A program made the position numbers and the translations under genes. The notes under the pieces were generated by a model. The model did not search any database. It was not told the origin of the DNA and worked only from the letters and a program-made list of their open reading frames with translations. From Accumulibacter sp. (lineage in GTDB: Bacteria > Pseudomonadota > Gammaproteobacteria > Burkholderiales > Rhodocyclaceae), in assembly GCA_020049495.1 (NCBI GenBank), contig JAIFKU010000040.1, positions 1 through 36,706 of the forward strand: DNA of 36,706 bases, in the 5' to 3' direction. Shown piece after piece: positions 26,361 to 35,154 of the stretch (position 1 is the stretch's first letter; every line of letters begins with the position of its first letter).

Positions 26361-26593
26361 AACGAAGCCGCAGGGCGATTGCATGAATGTCAATGGAATC
26401 GTCATCAGCCGGCTGAATTTTCATCGCCATTCCGGCGAAAGACGGAATCCATGGATTTGGGGCACATACTGAGTCCCGGCACTCCAAGGGCACTTCCTGC
26501 GGGGCGCTTTCGCCGGGACGACACTTACATTGGCCATATGGAGCCATATAAGCATGACAAAGGCATTCATGCAATTGCCCTGAACGAAGCCGC
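26361..26593. repeat. Nested inverted-repeat element (REP/MITE-like)
   Basis: A 19-bp sequence at 26371-26389 recurs inverted at 26564-26582 with one mismatch. Inside are further inverted partners: TCCGGCGAAAG near 26431 and CTTTCGCCGGG near 26508. A small ATTCCG/CGGAAT hairpin lies at 26429-26448. The 11-bp direct repeat AACGAAGCCGC flanks the whole (26361-26371 and 26583-26593). The GGCGAAAG...GGAATCC style is common in dispersed intergenic repeats of proteobacteria. There is no coding capacity. It lies between the CoA-transferase end and the SQR operon promoter. Confidence 0.6.
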
Positions 26594-26602
26594 GAAGCGG
26601 AT

Positions 26603-26621
26603 CAATCGCGTTACGCGATTG
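26603..26621. repeat. Perfect 8-bp hairpin CAATCGCG-TTA-CGCGATTG
   Basis: CAATCGCG and CGCGATTG are separated by TTA. No T-run follows on either strand. It lies just beyond the nested inverted-repeat element and is probably part of the same repetitive intergenic DNA. Confidence 0.6.
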
Positions 26622-26699
26622 CCGGGCGTGCGAACAGTGGGGCGAAGCCAAGCACTATCAGCTTGACTTCATGGAGCCCGGAGGCACTGCGAGAGGCAA

Positions 26700-26715
26700 C
26701 CCCGCTGGCGCGGGG
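26700..26715 (-). terminator. Weak terminator-like hairpin after CoA-transferase gene
   Basis: CCCCGC-TGGC-GCGGGG is a perfect six-bp GC stem, 20 bp after the stop of the minus-strand CoA-transferase gene. Only TTGCC follows instead of a T-run, so termination here is uncertain. Confidence 0.35.
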
Positions 26716-26735
26716 CCGCTCAAGACAAAATCAGA

Positions 26736-28238
26736 TCAACGATACTCGTCCCAGTTGATCTGGCGCATATCTCCATGGCGCAGGAACTGCCGGTGCATGG
26801 CAAAGCCCAACGACAGCGACATCGGCTCATGGCTCCCTGGGCCCACCAGTTTCAGATAGTCACGCAATTGCTCCTTGTAATCCGGGTGAGCGCATTTCTC
26901 GATGATCAGCAGTGCACGCTCGTGCGGATCCTTGCCGCGCAAATCGGCCACGCCCTGCTCGGTAACGATGATCTGCACCGAGTGCTCGCTGTGGTCCATG
27001 TGCGAAGCTACCGGCACGATAGCGGAAATCATCCCGCCTTTAGCCGTCGACGGGCAGGAGAAAATCGACAGATAGGCATTGCGCGTGAAATCACCCGATC
27101 CGCCGATGCCGTTCATCATCGTCTTGCCCATCACATGCGTCGAATTGACGTTGCCGCCCAGGTCAACTTCGATGGCCGTGTTCATCGACACAATCCCCAG
27201 ACGCCGCACGATTTCCGGATTATTGGTGATTTCCTGCGGGCGCATGATGATGCGACTCTTGTAATAATCAAGATTCTCCGTTACTTTGCGCATCGCTTCG
27301 GGACTCAGCGTCAGCGAGCAGGTCGAAGCAAACTTGCAACGGCCATTTTCCAGCAACGGCACCACGGAATCCTGCAGTACTTCCGTGTACATTTCGAACG
27401 CCGGGATATCCCGGCTCTGACCCAGAGCCGCCAGAACCGCGTTGGCAATATTGCCGACACCCGACTGCAAGGGCAGGAATTCCCGTGGAATGCGCCCTAG
27501 TTTCATCTCGGCCGCCAGGAAATCGGCGACGTTCTGGCCGATCCGGTCGGTTAGCGCTGTTGCCTCGTCAAAACCAGCGGACTCATCGGCCAAATCGGTC
27601 AATACCACACCCGCGATTTTTTTCGGATCTACGATGCAGATGGGTGAGCCCACCCGGTCCGACGCGCTGAAAATCGGAATTTCCTGTCGTGTTGGCGGAT
27701 CCTTCGGCTCGAAAATATCGTGCATGCCGAGCAGAGAAGTCGGATGCCTGGCGTTCAGTTCGATGATGATCTTGTCGGCCAGTCGCATGTAGGTATTCGA
27801 GTTGCCCACCGAAGTGGACAACACCACGCCACCGCCGGCCGTAATGTCGCAGGCCTCGACTACGGCCCAGTGCACCTTGCCGAGAGCGCCGTAACGCACG
27901 CTCTGCGCCACCGAAGACAGGTGCATGTCGAAAAATTTGACCTGGCCGGAATTGATCTGCTTGCGCAGCAGGGCATTGCCCTGATAAGGCGTACGGAAAC
28001 TGATCGCTTCGGCCTCGGCCAAAGCACCATCGAGCGACTTGCCGGTGGAAGCACCGGTCATCACGCCGACCTTGAAAGGCCGGCCGGCCGCATGCTCACG
28101 GCGCGCTTTCTGCGCTAGGGCAAACGGCACCGCTTTGGCCGCCCCGGCGGCGGTAAAACCGCTGAAGCCGATGCTCTGGCCATTCTGGATCATTTCCGCC
28201 GCTTCCTCAGCGGCAAGTATCGGGAAAGGTAGCGACAT
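26736..28238 (-). CDS. Acetyl-CoA hydrolase/transferase family, succinyl-CoA:acetate CoA-transferase type
   Basis: This 500-residue enzyme moves CoA between carboxylic acids, most likely succinyl-CoA and acetate (or propionate), feeding acetate into the TCA cycle. Landmarks of the subgroup are present: GFTAAGAAKAVP near the N-terminus, VMTGASTG, PLQSGVGNIANAVLAAL (CoA loop, about 253-269), EMYTEVLQDS with the catalytic glutamate E286, and NGIGGSGDFTRNAYLS. Length and motifs match the succinate CoA-transferase branch rather than butyrate or 4-hydroxybutyrate enzymes, though donor and acceptor are inferred. GAGGAG lies eleven bases before the ATG. It appears to be transcribed alone from the promoter at 28410-28438. 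Confidence 0.9.
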   Translation of the reverse strand: MSLPFPILAAEEAAEMIQNGQSIGFSGFTAAGAAKAVPFALAQKARREHAAGRPFKVGVMTGASTGKSLDGALAEAEAISFRTPYQGNALLRKQINSGQVKFFDMHLSSVAQSVRYGALGKVHWAVVEACDITAGGGVVLSTSVGNSNTYMRLADKIIIELNARHPTSLLGMHDIFEPKDPPTRQEIPIFSASDRVGSPICIVDPKKIAGVVLTDLADESAGFDEATALTDRIGQNVADFLAAEMKLGRIPREFLPLQSGVGNIANAVLAALGQSRDIPAFEMYTEVLQDSVVPLLENGRCKFASTCSLTLSPEAMRKVTENLDYYKSRIIMRPQEITNNPEIVRRLGIVSMNTAIEVDLGGNVNSTHVMGKTMMNGIGGSGDFTRNAYLSIFSCPSTAKGGMISAIVPVASHMDHSEHSVQIIVTEQGVADLRGKDPHERALLIIEKCAHPDYKEQLRDYLKLVGPGSHEPMSLSLGFAMHRQFLRHGDMRQINWDEYR

Positions 28239-28409
28239 TTCGGAATAAACTCCTCATTGATGAATGGAAAACGGTGAATGCGCCAGCGCAATGCCTGCGG
28301 CGCAGAATGATCGGGTAAAACGGCGGCGAACCTCATCCTCTATACGGGCCAGCGCCGAGCGCCTCATCGCGCGCAGAAGTCAGGCAGCAGCAGACTGGCA
28401 AAGTTGGGC

Positions 28410-28438
28410 ATTATAATCCTCTCAAATCCCGCGAGCAA
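28410..28438 (-). promoter_or_regulatory. Candidate sigma-70 promoter of CoA-transferase gene
   Basis: On the minus strand a perfect TATAAT (28410-28415) lies 17 bp after TTGCTC (28433-28438). The transcript would have a leader of about 165 bases before the CoA-transferase ATG. The -35 box is weak. Confidence 0.5.
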
Positions 28439-28517
28439 ACGGAAACACAGCACAATTTATGTCATCCGTATTTTTCCAAAGGGGAATATTTTCGTCTTCA
28501 GCCTGTCGATCAAGTAC

Positions 28518-28970
28518 CTATTCCGAGGCTTTTGAATCGATGAAAATCGTCACCGGGCCATCGTTGACCAGATGCACCTGCATATCGGCACCGAAAACGC
28601 CGGTCGGCACCTCGCGCCCAAGATCGGCCTCCATCTGGCGGACAAAGCGTTCAAACAGCGGCTGCGCGACCTCCGGCCGCGCCGCGCGGCTCCAGGAAGG
28701 TCGATTCCCTTTTCGTACCGAGGCCAGAAGCGTGAATTGACTGACCGCCAGGATTTTACCACCGACGTCAACGATGCTGCGGTTCATCACCCCGGCGGCA
28801 TCGGGAAAAATGCGCAAGCGGGTCAGTTTGGACGAAAGCCAGACGAGATCAGCCTCGCCATCGTTCTCTTCGACCCCGGCCAGTACCAGCAGACCCATTC
28901 CGATGGCAGCGACGACTTCGCCCACGACTTCAACCCGCGCCGATCCGACGCGCTGTACGATGACTCTCAC
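28518..28970 (-). CDS. dtd: D-aminoacyl-tRNA deacylase
   Basis: This 150-residue enzyme removes D-amino acids (and glycine from tRNA-Ala) mischarged onto tRNA, a proofreading step in the cytoplasm. The family signatures are clear: [15 protein letters not shown] at the N-terminus, [31 protein letters not shown], the catalytic-site SQFTLLA, and the cross-dimer [11 protein letters not shown] near the end. The length is normal. Its ATG overlaps the TGA of the cation-diffusion facilitator gene by four bases, so the two are translationally coupled, although no functional link is obvious. Confidence 0.96.
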   Translation of the reverse strand: MRVIVQRVGSARVEVVGEVVAAIGMGLLVLAGVEENDGEADLVWLSSKLTRLRIFPDAAGVMNRSIVDVGGKILAVSQFTLLASVRKGNRPSWSRAARPEVAQPLFERFVRQMEADLGREVPTGVFGADMQVHLVNDGPVTIFIDSKASE

Positions 28971-29911
28971 GACTGAGCTCCGTCATTGATGCCTGTGGCC
29001 ACATCCCGGCCCGTATCATGCTGCAGCCAGCGCACCGTGTGCAGGCCTGATTCAGGCTGTAGGGTGACATGCGAGATTCCCCGATGCAGCAGGACATGCT
29101 TCGCTGCCGCAAGCACTTCCGGCCACTGGGCAAGACCCTCGACGACCAGATGCGCCGACAGCGCGATGCGACTCGACGACAGCGTCCAGATATGCAGATC
29201 ATGTACCGACCTGACGCCCGGTACCGCCGCCAGCGCCCGGCCGATCTCTTCGACCGAAAGATGCGCCGGCACCCCCTCCAGCAGCGCACGCAAGACTTCA
29301 CGCAGCAGGCGCAGACTGGAACCGAGCACCAGCACGCAGATCAGCAGCGAGAGCAAGGGATCAATGGGCGTCCAGCCGGTAAAAACGATCACCGCCCCGG
29401 CCACCAGCGCCGCCACCGAGCCGAGCAGATCGCCCATCACGTGCAGCAGGGCCCCGCGCGTATTCATCGTCTGCTCGCCGTGCATGAGCAGCCAGGCGAC
29501 GCCGATATTGATGCCCAGGCCGATGATCGCGACCAGCGTTACGGCCTCGCCATTGATTGTCGCCGGTTCAAGAAAGCGATGGATTGCAGCGACCGAGATA
29601 GCGACCACCACCAGCGCCATGAACAGGACGTTGAGCAGGGCCGCCAGCGTTTCCACACGCCCCAGGCCATAGGTGTGCCGGGGCGAAGGCGGACGCCTGG
29701 CCAGCGTGGCGGCAAACGCCGCCAAACCGAGCGAGGCACTGTCGGTCACCATGTGCCCGGCATCACCAAGCAGCGCCAGTGACCCTGACCAGAACCCGGC
29801 CATGGTCTCGACTGCGGCAAAGCCGAGAGTCAGCAGCAGCGCCCAGATCAGGCGTGGCCCGGCATCCGGAGGGGGATGGTGACTGTGGTTGTGCTGATCG
29901 TGATCGCTCAT
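28967..29911 (-). CDS. Cation diffusion facilitator (Zn/Co/Cd efflux)
   Basis: This is a six-helix inner-membrane exporter of divalent metals by proton antiport. From the ATG at 29911 it is 314 residues long; upstream in-frame codons would run across a perfect -10 box and are rejected. A His-rich N-terminus ([13 protein letters not shown]) is followed by helix pairs. Metal-site residues are in [15 protein letters not shown] (TM2) and [13 protein letters not shown] (TM5). A cytoplasmic C-terminal domain contains [15 protein letters not shown]. These features match ZitB/CzcD-type proteins, most often zinc. There is no Shine-Dalgarno sequence. It overlaps dtd downstream. Confidence 0.93.
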   Translation of the reverse strand: MSDHDQHNHSHHPPPDAGPRLIWALLLTLGFAAVETMAGFWSGSLALLGDAGHMVTDSASLGLAAFAATLARRPPSPRHTYGLGRVETLAALLNVLFMALVVVAISVAAIHRFLEPATINGEAVTLVAIIGLGINIGVAWLLMHGEQTMNTRGALLHVMGDLLGSVAALVAGAVIVFTGWTPIDPLLSLLICVLVLGSSLRLLREVLRALLEGVPAHLSVEEIGRALAAVPGVRSVHDLHIWTLSSSRIALSAHLVVEGLAQWPEVLAAAKHVLLHRGISHVTLQPESGLHTVRWLQHDTGRDVATGINDGAQS

Positions 29912-29918
29912 GGCCGGT

Positions 29919-29924
29919 ATTATA
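29919..29924 (-). promoter_or_regulatory. Consensus -10 box seven bases before CDF start
   Basis: TATAAT on the minus strand ends seven bases upstream of the cation-diffusion facilitator ATG. If used, transcription would start at or next to the ATG, giving a leaderless mRNA. This fits the missing ribosome site. No good -35 box is seen. Confidence 0.4.
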
Positions 29925-30034
29925 GGTGCCGGAGAGCACCTTGCGCCTTCCCCGTCAAGGGCAAGTGCTCGCGGCATTGCACAGACCGGCCCGGGCGACA
30001 GCAAGGCGTGACACACCCGAATCCCTGTACGCAC

Positions 30035-30652
30035 TCAAAACAGGATTACCGCACCCGCCGCACGCAGGCCTTCCACAGCCGCCTCGCCGCCATGCAGGAT
30101 ATTGAAGACACCGCCCGGAAAACCGCAGCGGCCGGTCAACTCAGCCAAGGCGAAAAGCGCCGAGGGCGCCTCCGGGCAGGGCCGGATAACGACTGCCGCA
30201 CCTGCCAGCAGGGCAGGAACAGCGAGTTGCAGGGCAGCGAGCAGCGGCATCGCCGTATCGCCGATAACGCCAAGCACCCCTGAAGCCTTGCCAGCCACCG
30301 CCGTACGCAACAGCGCTACTGCGGCAGCTACTTCGGCAACTGCCGCATCACTGTCCTTGCCGGTTTCCTCAGCAATCAGTCGGGAAAAATGCCCGGCGTA
30401 ACCCGCCAGCGCGTCTCCCAAAGCGGCAAAAAGGGCGGTGCGCCGCGCCGCGTCATGCGCCGCCCACGGAACCAGAGCGTCCTGCGCCGCCGCGACCGCT
30501 TTGCGCGCCGCATCGGCGCCGCACAGCGGGGTCCGCCGCAATATCTTGCCGTTAGCCGGATTACGCACATCCAGAAAAGCCGGAGCCATGGTGAGATAAG
30601 CGTGCCCATTGATCCAGAGCGGGATCGCCAGAAGATCGTCAGGTTGCAGCAT
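30035..30652 (-). CDS. Aldehyde-dehydrogenase N-terminal fragment protein
   Basis: This 205-residue protein corresponds to the first ~40% of an aldehyde dehydrogenase. It has WINGHAYLTM and FLDVRNPANGKILRRTP, then AVAAAQDALVPWAAHDAARRTALF, AEETGKDSDAAVAEV, and a cofactor-domain piece with VPALLAGAAVVIRPCPEAPSA and GFPGGVFNILHGG. The catalytic glutamate and cysteine regions are absent, so it cannot be a normal dehydrogenase. Yet it has a good ribosome site (AAGGA, five bases before ATG), a clean frame and its own stop. It is either a truncated remnant or a repurposed domain. It is divergent from an IclR-type regulator. Confidence 0.75.
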   Translation of the reverse strand: MLQPDDLLAIPLWINGHAYLTMAPAFLDVRNPANGKILRRTPLCGADAARKAVAAAQDALVPWAAHDAARRTALFAALGDALAGYAGHFSRLIAEETGKDSDAAVAEVAAAVALLRTAVAGKASGVLGVIGDTAMPLLAALQLAVPALLAGAAVVIRPCPEAPSALFALAELTGRCGFPGGVFNILHGGEAAVEGLRAAGAVILF

Positions 30653-30805
30653 TACATTCCTTTGTGGTAGGTAACGAACAGAGCCATGCGCATGATGTTA
30701 AAATATTGTACTAACCCACGGTGACCAATGACCCCGCGTCCGATCAGGCGGAACGTGCGATGTTATTCCCACGCAGGATAAAACAAAAGGTTCAGGACAA
30801 ACGAG

Positions 30806-31585
30806 ATGGTCGAGCAGCAAGCAGAAAAAGGATCTATTCAGGTTATCGAGCGCATGATGTCATTGCTCGACGTGTTGGCCAACACCACGGAACCGGCAAC
30901 GCTCAAGTTGCTGGCGCAGGCCACCGGATTGCATCCTTCGACGGCGCATAGAATTCTGGCCGTGATGACCCAGTCACGCTTGGTTGAACGCCAGGATGCC
31001 AATACTTACGCGCTCGGTATCCGTCTGCTTGAACTGGGCAACATCGTCAAATCACGAATCAACATGCGTGGAATCGCCCTGCCCTTCATGCAAACCCTGC
31101 ACGAAAAAATTGGCGAAGCCATCAATCTGGGCATTCGCGATGGTGATGAAATCATCTACGTCGAGCGCACCTCAAGCGGTCGCGCGCTGGTACGCGTCGT
31201 TTATCTGGTTGGGGGGCGCGCGCCCTTGCACCTGACTTCGCTCGGAAAATTGTTTCTTGCCGCCGAGAGTGCGGCAAGTATTCGCGCCTATGCCAAGCGT
31301 ACCGGTCTGCCGGGCAAGACACCGCATTCATTGACCCATCTGGGCACACTGGAAAAGGAACTCGACCAGGTTCGCCGGCACGATCTGGCCTACGACAACG
31401 AAGAAGCTGAACTCGGCCTGCGCTGTGTCGCCTCGCCGATCCGCAACGAGGGAGGAACAATCGTCGCCGGACTTTCCATCTCGGCTCCGACGGATCGGCA
31501 CCATCCGGGCTGGGCGGTTCAGATCAAGGAAACGGCTGACGAGATTTCGCGTGCCCTGGGTTACCGCCCGACGCCTGCCAAGTAG
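30806..31585 (+). CDS. IclR-family transcriptional regulator
   Basis: This 259-residue regulator has an N-terminal winged helix-turn-helix (about residues 10-70: SIQVIERMMSLLDVLAN, LKLLAQATGLHPSTAHRILAVM, YALGIRLLELG). An effector-binding domain follows (about 80-255), with EAINLGIRDGDEIIYVER, PLHLTSLGKLFLAA and the LGLRCVASPIRNEGGTIVAGLSISAP signature. IclR proteins respond to small acids or aromatics and act as repressors or activators. It starts with ATG, with AGGA eight bases upstream. It is divergent from the aldehyde-dehydrogenase fragment, so that gene is a natural target candidate, but the effector is unknown. Confidence 0.92.
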   Translation: MVEQQAEKGSIQVIERMMSLLDVLANTTEPATLKLLAQATGLHPSTAHRILAVMTQSRLVERQDANTYALGIRLLELGNIVKSRINMRGIALPFMQTLHEKIGEAINLGIRDGDEIIYVERTSSGRALVRVVYLVGGRAPLHLTSLGKLFLAAESAASIRAYAKRTGLPGKTPHSLTHLGTLEKELDQVRRHDLAYDNEEAELGLRCVASPIRNEGGTIVAGLSISAPTDRHHPGWAVQIKETADEISRALGYRPTPAK

Positions 31586-31598
31586 AACACCCGATACC

Positions 31599-31627
31599 AA
31601 AAAGCCACGCCTGAAGCGCGGTTTTTT
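31599..31627. terminator. Imperfect bidirectional terminator between iclR-type and PBP genes
   Basis: An A-run, AAAAAGCC, and a matching GGTTTTTT flank an imperfect GC stem (ACGC/GCGC) with loop CTGAA. The T-run on the plus strand follows the iclR-type stop by 13 bp. The A-run supplies a T-run for the convergent minus-strand gene. Confidence 0.6.
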
Positions 31628-31648
31628 CCCTCAGTCACCTAGCCGCAA

Positions 31649-32707
31649 TCAGCTCCGGCCAGGCACAACTTCCCGCGCTAGTGCAGCATGCGTCGACGGC
31701 TTGCGTGATACCTGCGTGTGCGTCTGGGTGCTCTCCATCCAGCGCTTGATCCGGTTGGCATCACCCACCCGGGTCAATTTGCCAACGGAATCCAGCAGCA
31801 CGATGACCACCGGCTGATCGGCAAGGCGGGCCTGCATGACCAGGCACTTGCCGGCTTCATGGATGTAGCCGGTTTTGGAAAGTCCGACATCCCAGGCGGT
31901 GCTTTTCACCAGCGGATTCGTATTGCGATAGGCCAGTTCCCGCCCGCCAACTTCCACGGTTGCTTCTGGCATGGTGGACAATTCCCGGATCAGCGGATAA
32001 CGGTGCGCTGCAGCAACCATCTTCGCCAAGTCATGGGCGGTAGAGACATTATTGCTGTTCAGCCCGGTCGGATCTTCAAAACGGGTATCTCTCATCCCAA
32101 GCGCTTGGGCCTTGATATTCATCGCCGCCAGAAACGCCGGCATTCCTCCCGGATAATGGCGAGCCAGCGCGTTCGCTGCACGATTCTCCGAAGACATCAA
32201 GGCGAGCAGCAGCGCGGACTCTCGCGTCATCACCGAACCCACGTGCAGGCGCGAACGACTGCCGCGCAGGGTATCGACATCGTCATCCGAGATGGTGATC
32301 GGCGCTTGCAGACCTGGCGAGCTATCCAGCACGACCATGGCTGTCATCAGCTTGGTGATCGAGGCGATCGGCGCAATCAGGTTGGCATTCTTCTGGAACA
32401 GGGCATCACCCCCACCCAGGGCAATGACCAGCGCTGAACCGGATTGCACCGCCGGATTGTGCGTGAGCTGCCACTGCTCGGAACTACTTGACAAACTCCT
32501 GCTGGAGAGTTTCTGCTGCGCCAGGAGCGAGGACTTGCTTTTTTTGGCGACCTGAACCGCCTTGGTCCTGGACACCGCCGGCTTCAACTTGTTTTTCTGC
32601 GAGACCAGCCTGGCTTTGCCCTGTTCAACGGCTTGAGTGCTTTCGACGGCCAGCAGACTGACGCCCAGCAAGGCAACAAACAGTGCTGTTTTCAGCGCAA
32701 TCCGCAT
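31649..32707 (-). CDS. D-alanyl-D-alanine endopeptidase (PBP7/PbpG type)
   Basis: From the ATG at 32707 (GGAG nine bases upstream) the protein has 352 residues and begins with a clean signal peptide (ALKTALFVALLGVSLLAV). It is a low-molecular-weight penicillin-binding protein of the S11 family, cleaving D-Ala links in periplasmic peptidoglycan. Active-site motifs are S116-x-x-K119 in IASITKLM, S173-E-N in SSENRAANA, and K278-T-G in LSKTGYIHEAG. A basic, Lys/Ser-rich linker (about 28-75) precedes the catalytic domain and is longer than in E. coli PBP7. It lacks an obvious C-terminal membrane anchor, which favours PbpG over DacA/DacC. Confidence 0.9.
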   Translation of the reverse strand: MRIALKTALFVALLGVSLLAVESTQAVEQGKARLVSQKNKLKPAVSRTKAVQVAKKSKSSLLAQQKLSSRSLSSSSEQWQLTHNPAVQSGSALVIALGGGDALFQKNANLIAPIASITKLMTAMVVLDSSPGLQAPITISDDDVDTLRGSRSRLHVGSVMTRESALLLALMSSENRAANALARHYPGGMPAFLAAMNIKAQALGMRDTRFEDPTGLNSNNVSTAHDLAKMVAAAHRYPLIRELSTMPEATVEVGGRELAYRNTNPLVKSTAWDVGLSKTGYIHEAGKCLVMQARLADQPVVIVLLDSVGKLTRVGDANRIKRWMESTQTHTQVSRKPSTHAALAREVVPGRS

Positions 32708-33212
32708 CAGTGAGGTCTCCGGCAAGAAACAAATGTTACGGAACATTTTACGCAAGTTTATCACCGGAATCATAAAAATCAATAAAAATAATTAGATAGC
32801 GTAATTATATGAGAAACAACATAAACATATCTCAGCGGCAAGGAAAATTGAAGCGCACTCGTGATCAACGCCCAAGGGCAGATCAATTCATTGCGCATCG
32901 CGCGCCGAATCATAGCTGGATTAGTACTTATCGGGGTAGTAAAAAAAACAGTATCAAAAACGCTTCTCCGGGCGCCCTGCCGAATTCAGCTGTGGTATGA
33001 TTTACAGTGCCCGAATTTGGTAATACTCACCTTGAGCATGACTGAACCCTCTCCCCTGCGCTGGGCAAGTTTTTCTCCAGGCGCAACCGACGTTGCTCCC
33101 TGTTCGGAGCCCGCCGGCCTTCTCAGGCTCACCGCTCGCATTGGGTATTTCCGCATTACGCTGCAGCACTGCTTATCCGTTTTTTCCACTGTCCTTTAAA
33201 GAGAGTATTGCC
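32708..33212. other. Divergent intergenic region / pckG leader
   Basis: This 505-bp region separates the peptidase and PEP carboxykinase genes. The first 150 bp are A+T-rich and probably hold the peptidase promoter. From about 33008 on it is likely the pckG leader, with a possible 53-codon upstream frame at 33038-33199 (see finding). No tRNA or known riboswitch is seen. Confidence 0.5.
32993..33001 (+). promoter_or_regulatory. Extended -10 promoter candidate for pckG
   Basis: TGGTATGAT matches the extended -10 form TGnTATAAT at all but one base. No -35 hexamer is apparent 17 bp upstream, which extended -10 promoters can lack. The leader to the pckG ATG would be about 205 bases. Confidence 0.42.
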
Positions 33213-35048
33213 ATGAGTCAAACTGTATCGATCAACGCCCCTGATTACGTCAAGCACGAAGGTCTCAAGAAATGGGTCGCCGAAATCGCCGCACTGGTTA
33301 CACCGGATCGCGTCGTCTGGTGCGACGGTTCCCAGGCAGAATATGATCGCCTGTGCCAGGAACTGATCGAAGCCGGCACCTACGTCAAACTCAAGAAGCG
33401 CAAGAATTCCTTCCTGGCCGTGTCCGATCCTTCAGACGTGGCACGCGTTGAAGACCGCACCTACATCTGCTCGAAGAACAAGGATGACGCCGGCCCAACC
33501 AACAACTGGGAAGATCCGGCCAAGATGCGTGAAACTCTCAAGCCGCTGTTCACGGGCTGCATGAAGGGGCGCACCCTGTACGTCATTCCGTTCTCGATGG
33601 GCCCAATCGGCTCACCGATCGCCCAGATCGGCATTGAAATCACCGACTCCGCCTACGTTGTAACCAACATGCGCATCATGACTCGCATGGGCAAGGACGT
33701 GTTCCCGGTACTCGGCACCAACGGCGTGTACGTGCCTTGCGTGCATTCGATCGGCGCGCCGAAGGAAGCCGGCACCAAGGATCCGAAATGGCCGTGCAAC
33801 CCGACCACCAAGTACATCGTTCACTACCCCGAAACACGTGAGATCTGGTCCTATGGTTCGGGCTACGGCGGCAACGCCCTGCTCGGCAAGAAGTGTCTGG
33901 CGCTGCGTATCGCCTCCAACATGGCGCGTGACGGCGGCTGGATGGCCGAGCACATGCTGATCCTCGGTGTCGAATCGCCGTCCGGTAACAAGCACTACGT
34001 TGCCGCCGCTTTCCCGTCGGCCTGCGGCAAGACCAACTTCGCCATGCTGGTTCCGCCGAAAGAACTGAAGGGCTGGAAGATCACCACCATCGGTGACGAC
34101 ATCGCCTGGATCAAGCCGCGCAAGGGCGCTGACGGCGTGACCCGTCTCTACGCCATCAACCCGGAAGCCGGTTTCTTCGGTGTGGCCCCGGGCACCAACG
34201 ACATGACCAACTTCAACGCCATGGCCTCGCTCGCCGAGAACACCATCTTCACCAATGTCGCACTGACCGACGACGGCGATGTGTGGTGGGAAGGCATGGG
34301 CCCGGCACCGGCGCACGCCATAGACTGGCAGGGCAACGACTGGACGCCTGAAATTGCCAAGGAGAAAGGCACCAAGGCAGCGCATCCAAACTCACGCTTC
34401 ACCGCCCCCGCAGCGCAGTGCCCGTGCATCGACAAGGACTGGTCGAATGCTGACGGCGTGCCGATCTCGGCCTTCCTGTTCGGCGGTCGTCGCGCGTCGA
34501 CTGTGCCGCTGGTCTGCCAGACTGCTGACTGGGAACACGGCGTTTACGCTGCTGCCACCCTCGGTTCGGAAACCACCGCAGCCGCTTTCGGCCAGCAAGG
34601 CGTTGTCCGTCGCGACCCGTTCGCCATGCTGCCGTTCTGCGGCTACCACATGGCCGACTACTACAGCCACTGGCTGAAGATGGGTACCGTTGCCGACAAG
34701 CAAGTGCCGATCTTCATGGTCAACTGGTTCCGCACCGACGACAAGGGCGGTTTCGCCTGGCCCGGCTTCGGCGACAACGCCCGTGTGCTCAAGTGGATCA
34801 TCGAGCGTTGCGAAGGAAAAGTTGCCGGCAAGCAAACCGTCCTTGGCACGATCCCCAACTACGAGGACATGGATTGGAGCGGTGCCAGCTTCACCAAGGA
34901 GCAGTTCGCCAACGTCACCAACCTTGACAAGCAGACCTGGCTCGGCGAACTCGAAGGCGTCAAGGAATGGTTCGGCAAGATGGGCGCCAAGCTGCCCGCC
35001 AAGTTGGCCGCCATCCGCGATGATTTCGAAGCGAAGTTCAAAGCCTAA
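33213..35048 (+). CDS. pckG: Phosphoenolpyruvate carboxykinase (GTP)
   Basis: This 611-residue cytoplasmic enzyme interconverts oxaloacetate plus GTP with PEP, CO2 and GDP, the entry step to gluconeogenesis. The start is the ATG preceded by AGAGAG seven bases upstream; the frame is open further but without ribosome site. The GTP-type P-loop FPSACGKTN (267-275, with the reactive C271 and K273), the metal/GTP loop GDDIAWIKP and the [15 protein letters not shown] signature are all present. They distinguish it from the ATP-type pckA enzyme. Codon use is strongly biased, suggesting high expression. It is followed by an intrinsic terminator. Confidence 0.97.
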   Translation: MSQTVSINAPDYVKHEGLKKWVAEIAALVTPDRVVWCDGSQAEYDRLCQELIEAGTYVKLKKRKNSFLAVSDPSDVARVEDRTYICSKNKDDAGPTNNWEDPAKMRETLKPLFTGCMKGRTLYVIPFSMGPIGSPIAQIGIEITDSAYVVTNMRIMTRMGKDVFPVLGTNGVYVPCVHSIGAPKEAGTKDPKWPCNPTTKYIVHYPETREIWSYGSGYGGNALLGKKCLALRIASNMARDGGWMAEHMLILGVESPSGNKHYVAAAFPSACGKTNFAMLVPPKELKGWKITTIGDDIAWIKPRKGADGVTRLYAINPEAGFFGVAPGTNDMTNFNAMASLAENTIFTNVALTDDGDVWWEGMGPAPAHAIDWQGNDWTPEIAKEKGTKAAHPNSRFTAPAAQCPCIDKDWSNADGVPISAFLFGGRRASTVPLVCQTADWEHGVYAAATLGSETTAAAFGQQGVVRRDPFAMLPFCGYHMADYYSHWLKMGTVADKQVPIFMVNWFRTDDKGGFAWPGFGDNARVLKWIIERCEGKVAGKQTVLGTIPNYEDMDWSGASFTKEQFANVTNLDKQTWLGELEGVKEWFGKMGAKLPAKLAAIRDDFEAKFKA

Positions 35049-35066
35049 GCTGATTTCCTCATCACG

Positions 35067-35092
35067 AAAGCAGCCTTCGGGCGGCTTTTTTT
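35067..35092 (+). terminator. Intrinsic terminator after pckG
   Basis: AAAGCAGCC and GGCGGCTTT pair around a TTCG tetraloop (one internal mismatch) and are followed by a run of seven T residues, 18 bp after the pckG stop. Confidence 0.88.
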
Positions 35093-35154
35093 CACCTGTC
35101 CCCTGACTTGTGAGTAAACTCCAGCTTTCCTTCAGACATTTTCTCCTCTAGACC

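Noticed and set aside
26775-27500. Plus-strand open frame of 241 codons
   Set aside because: Antisense to the CoA-transferase with intact catalytic motifs; no family resemblance.
30747-30768. IclR-type operator in the divergent promoter region
   Set aside because: GGAA and TTCC are present but twelve bases apart, unlike the compact known site; too weak to list.
33612-34385. Minus-strand open frame of 257 codons inside pckG
   Set aside because: Shadow of the highly biased codon use of pckG.
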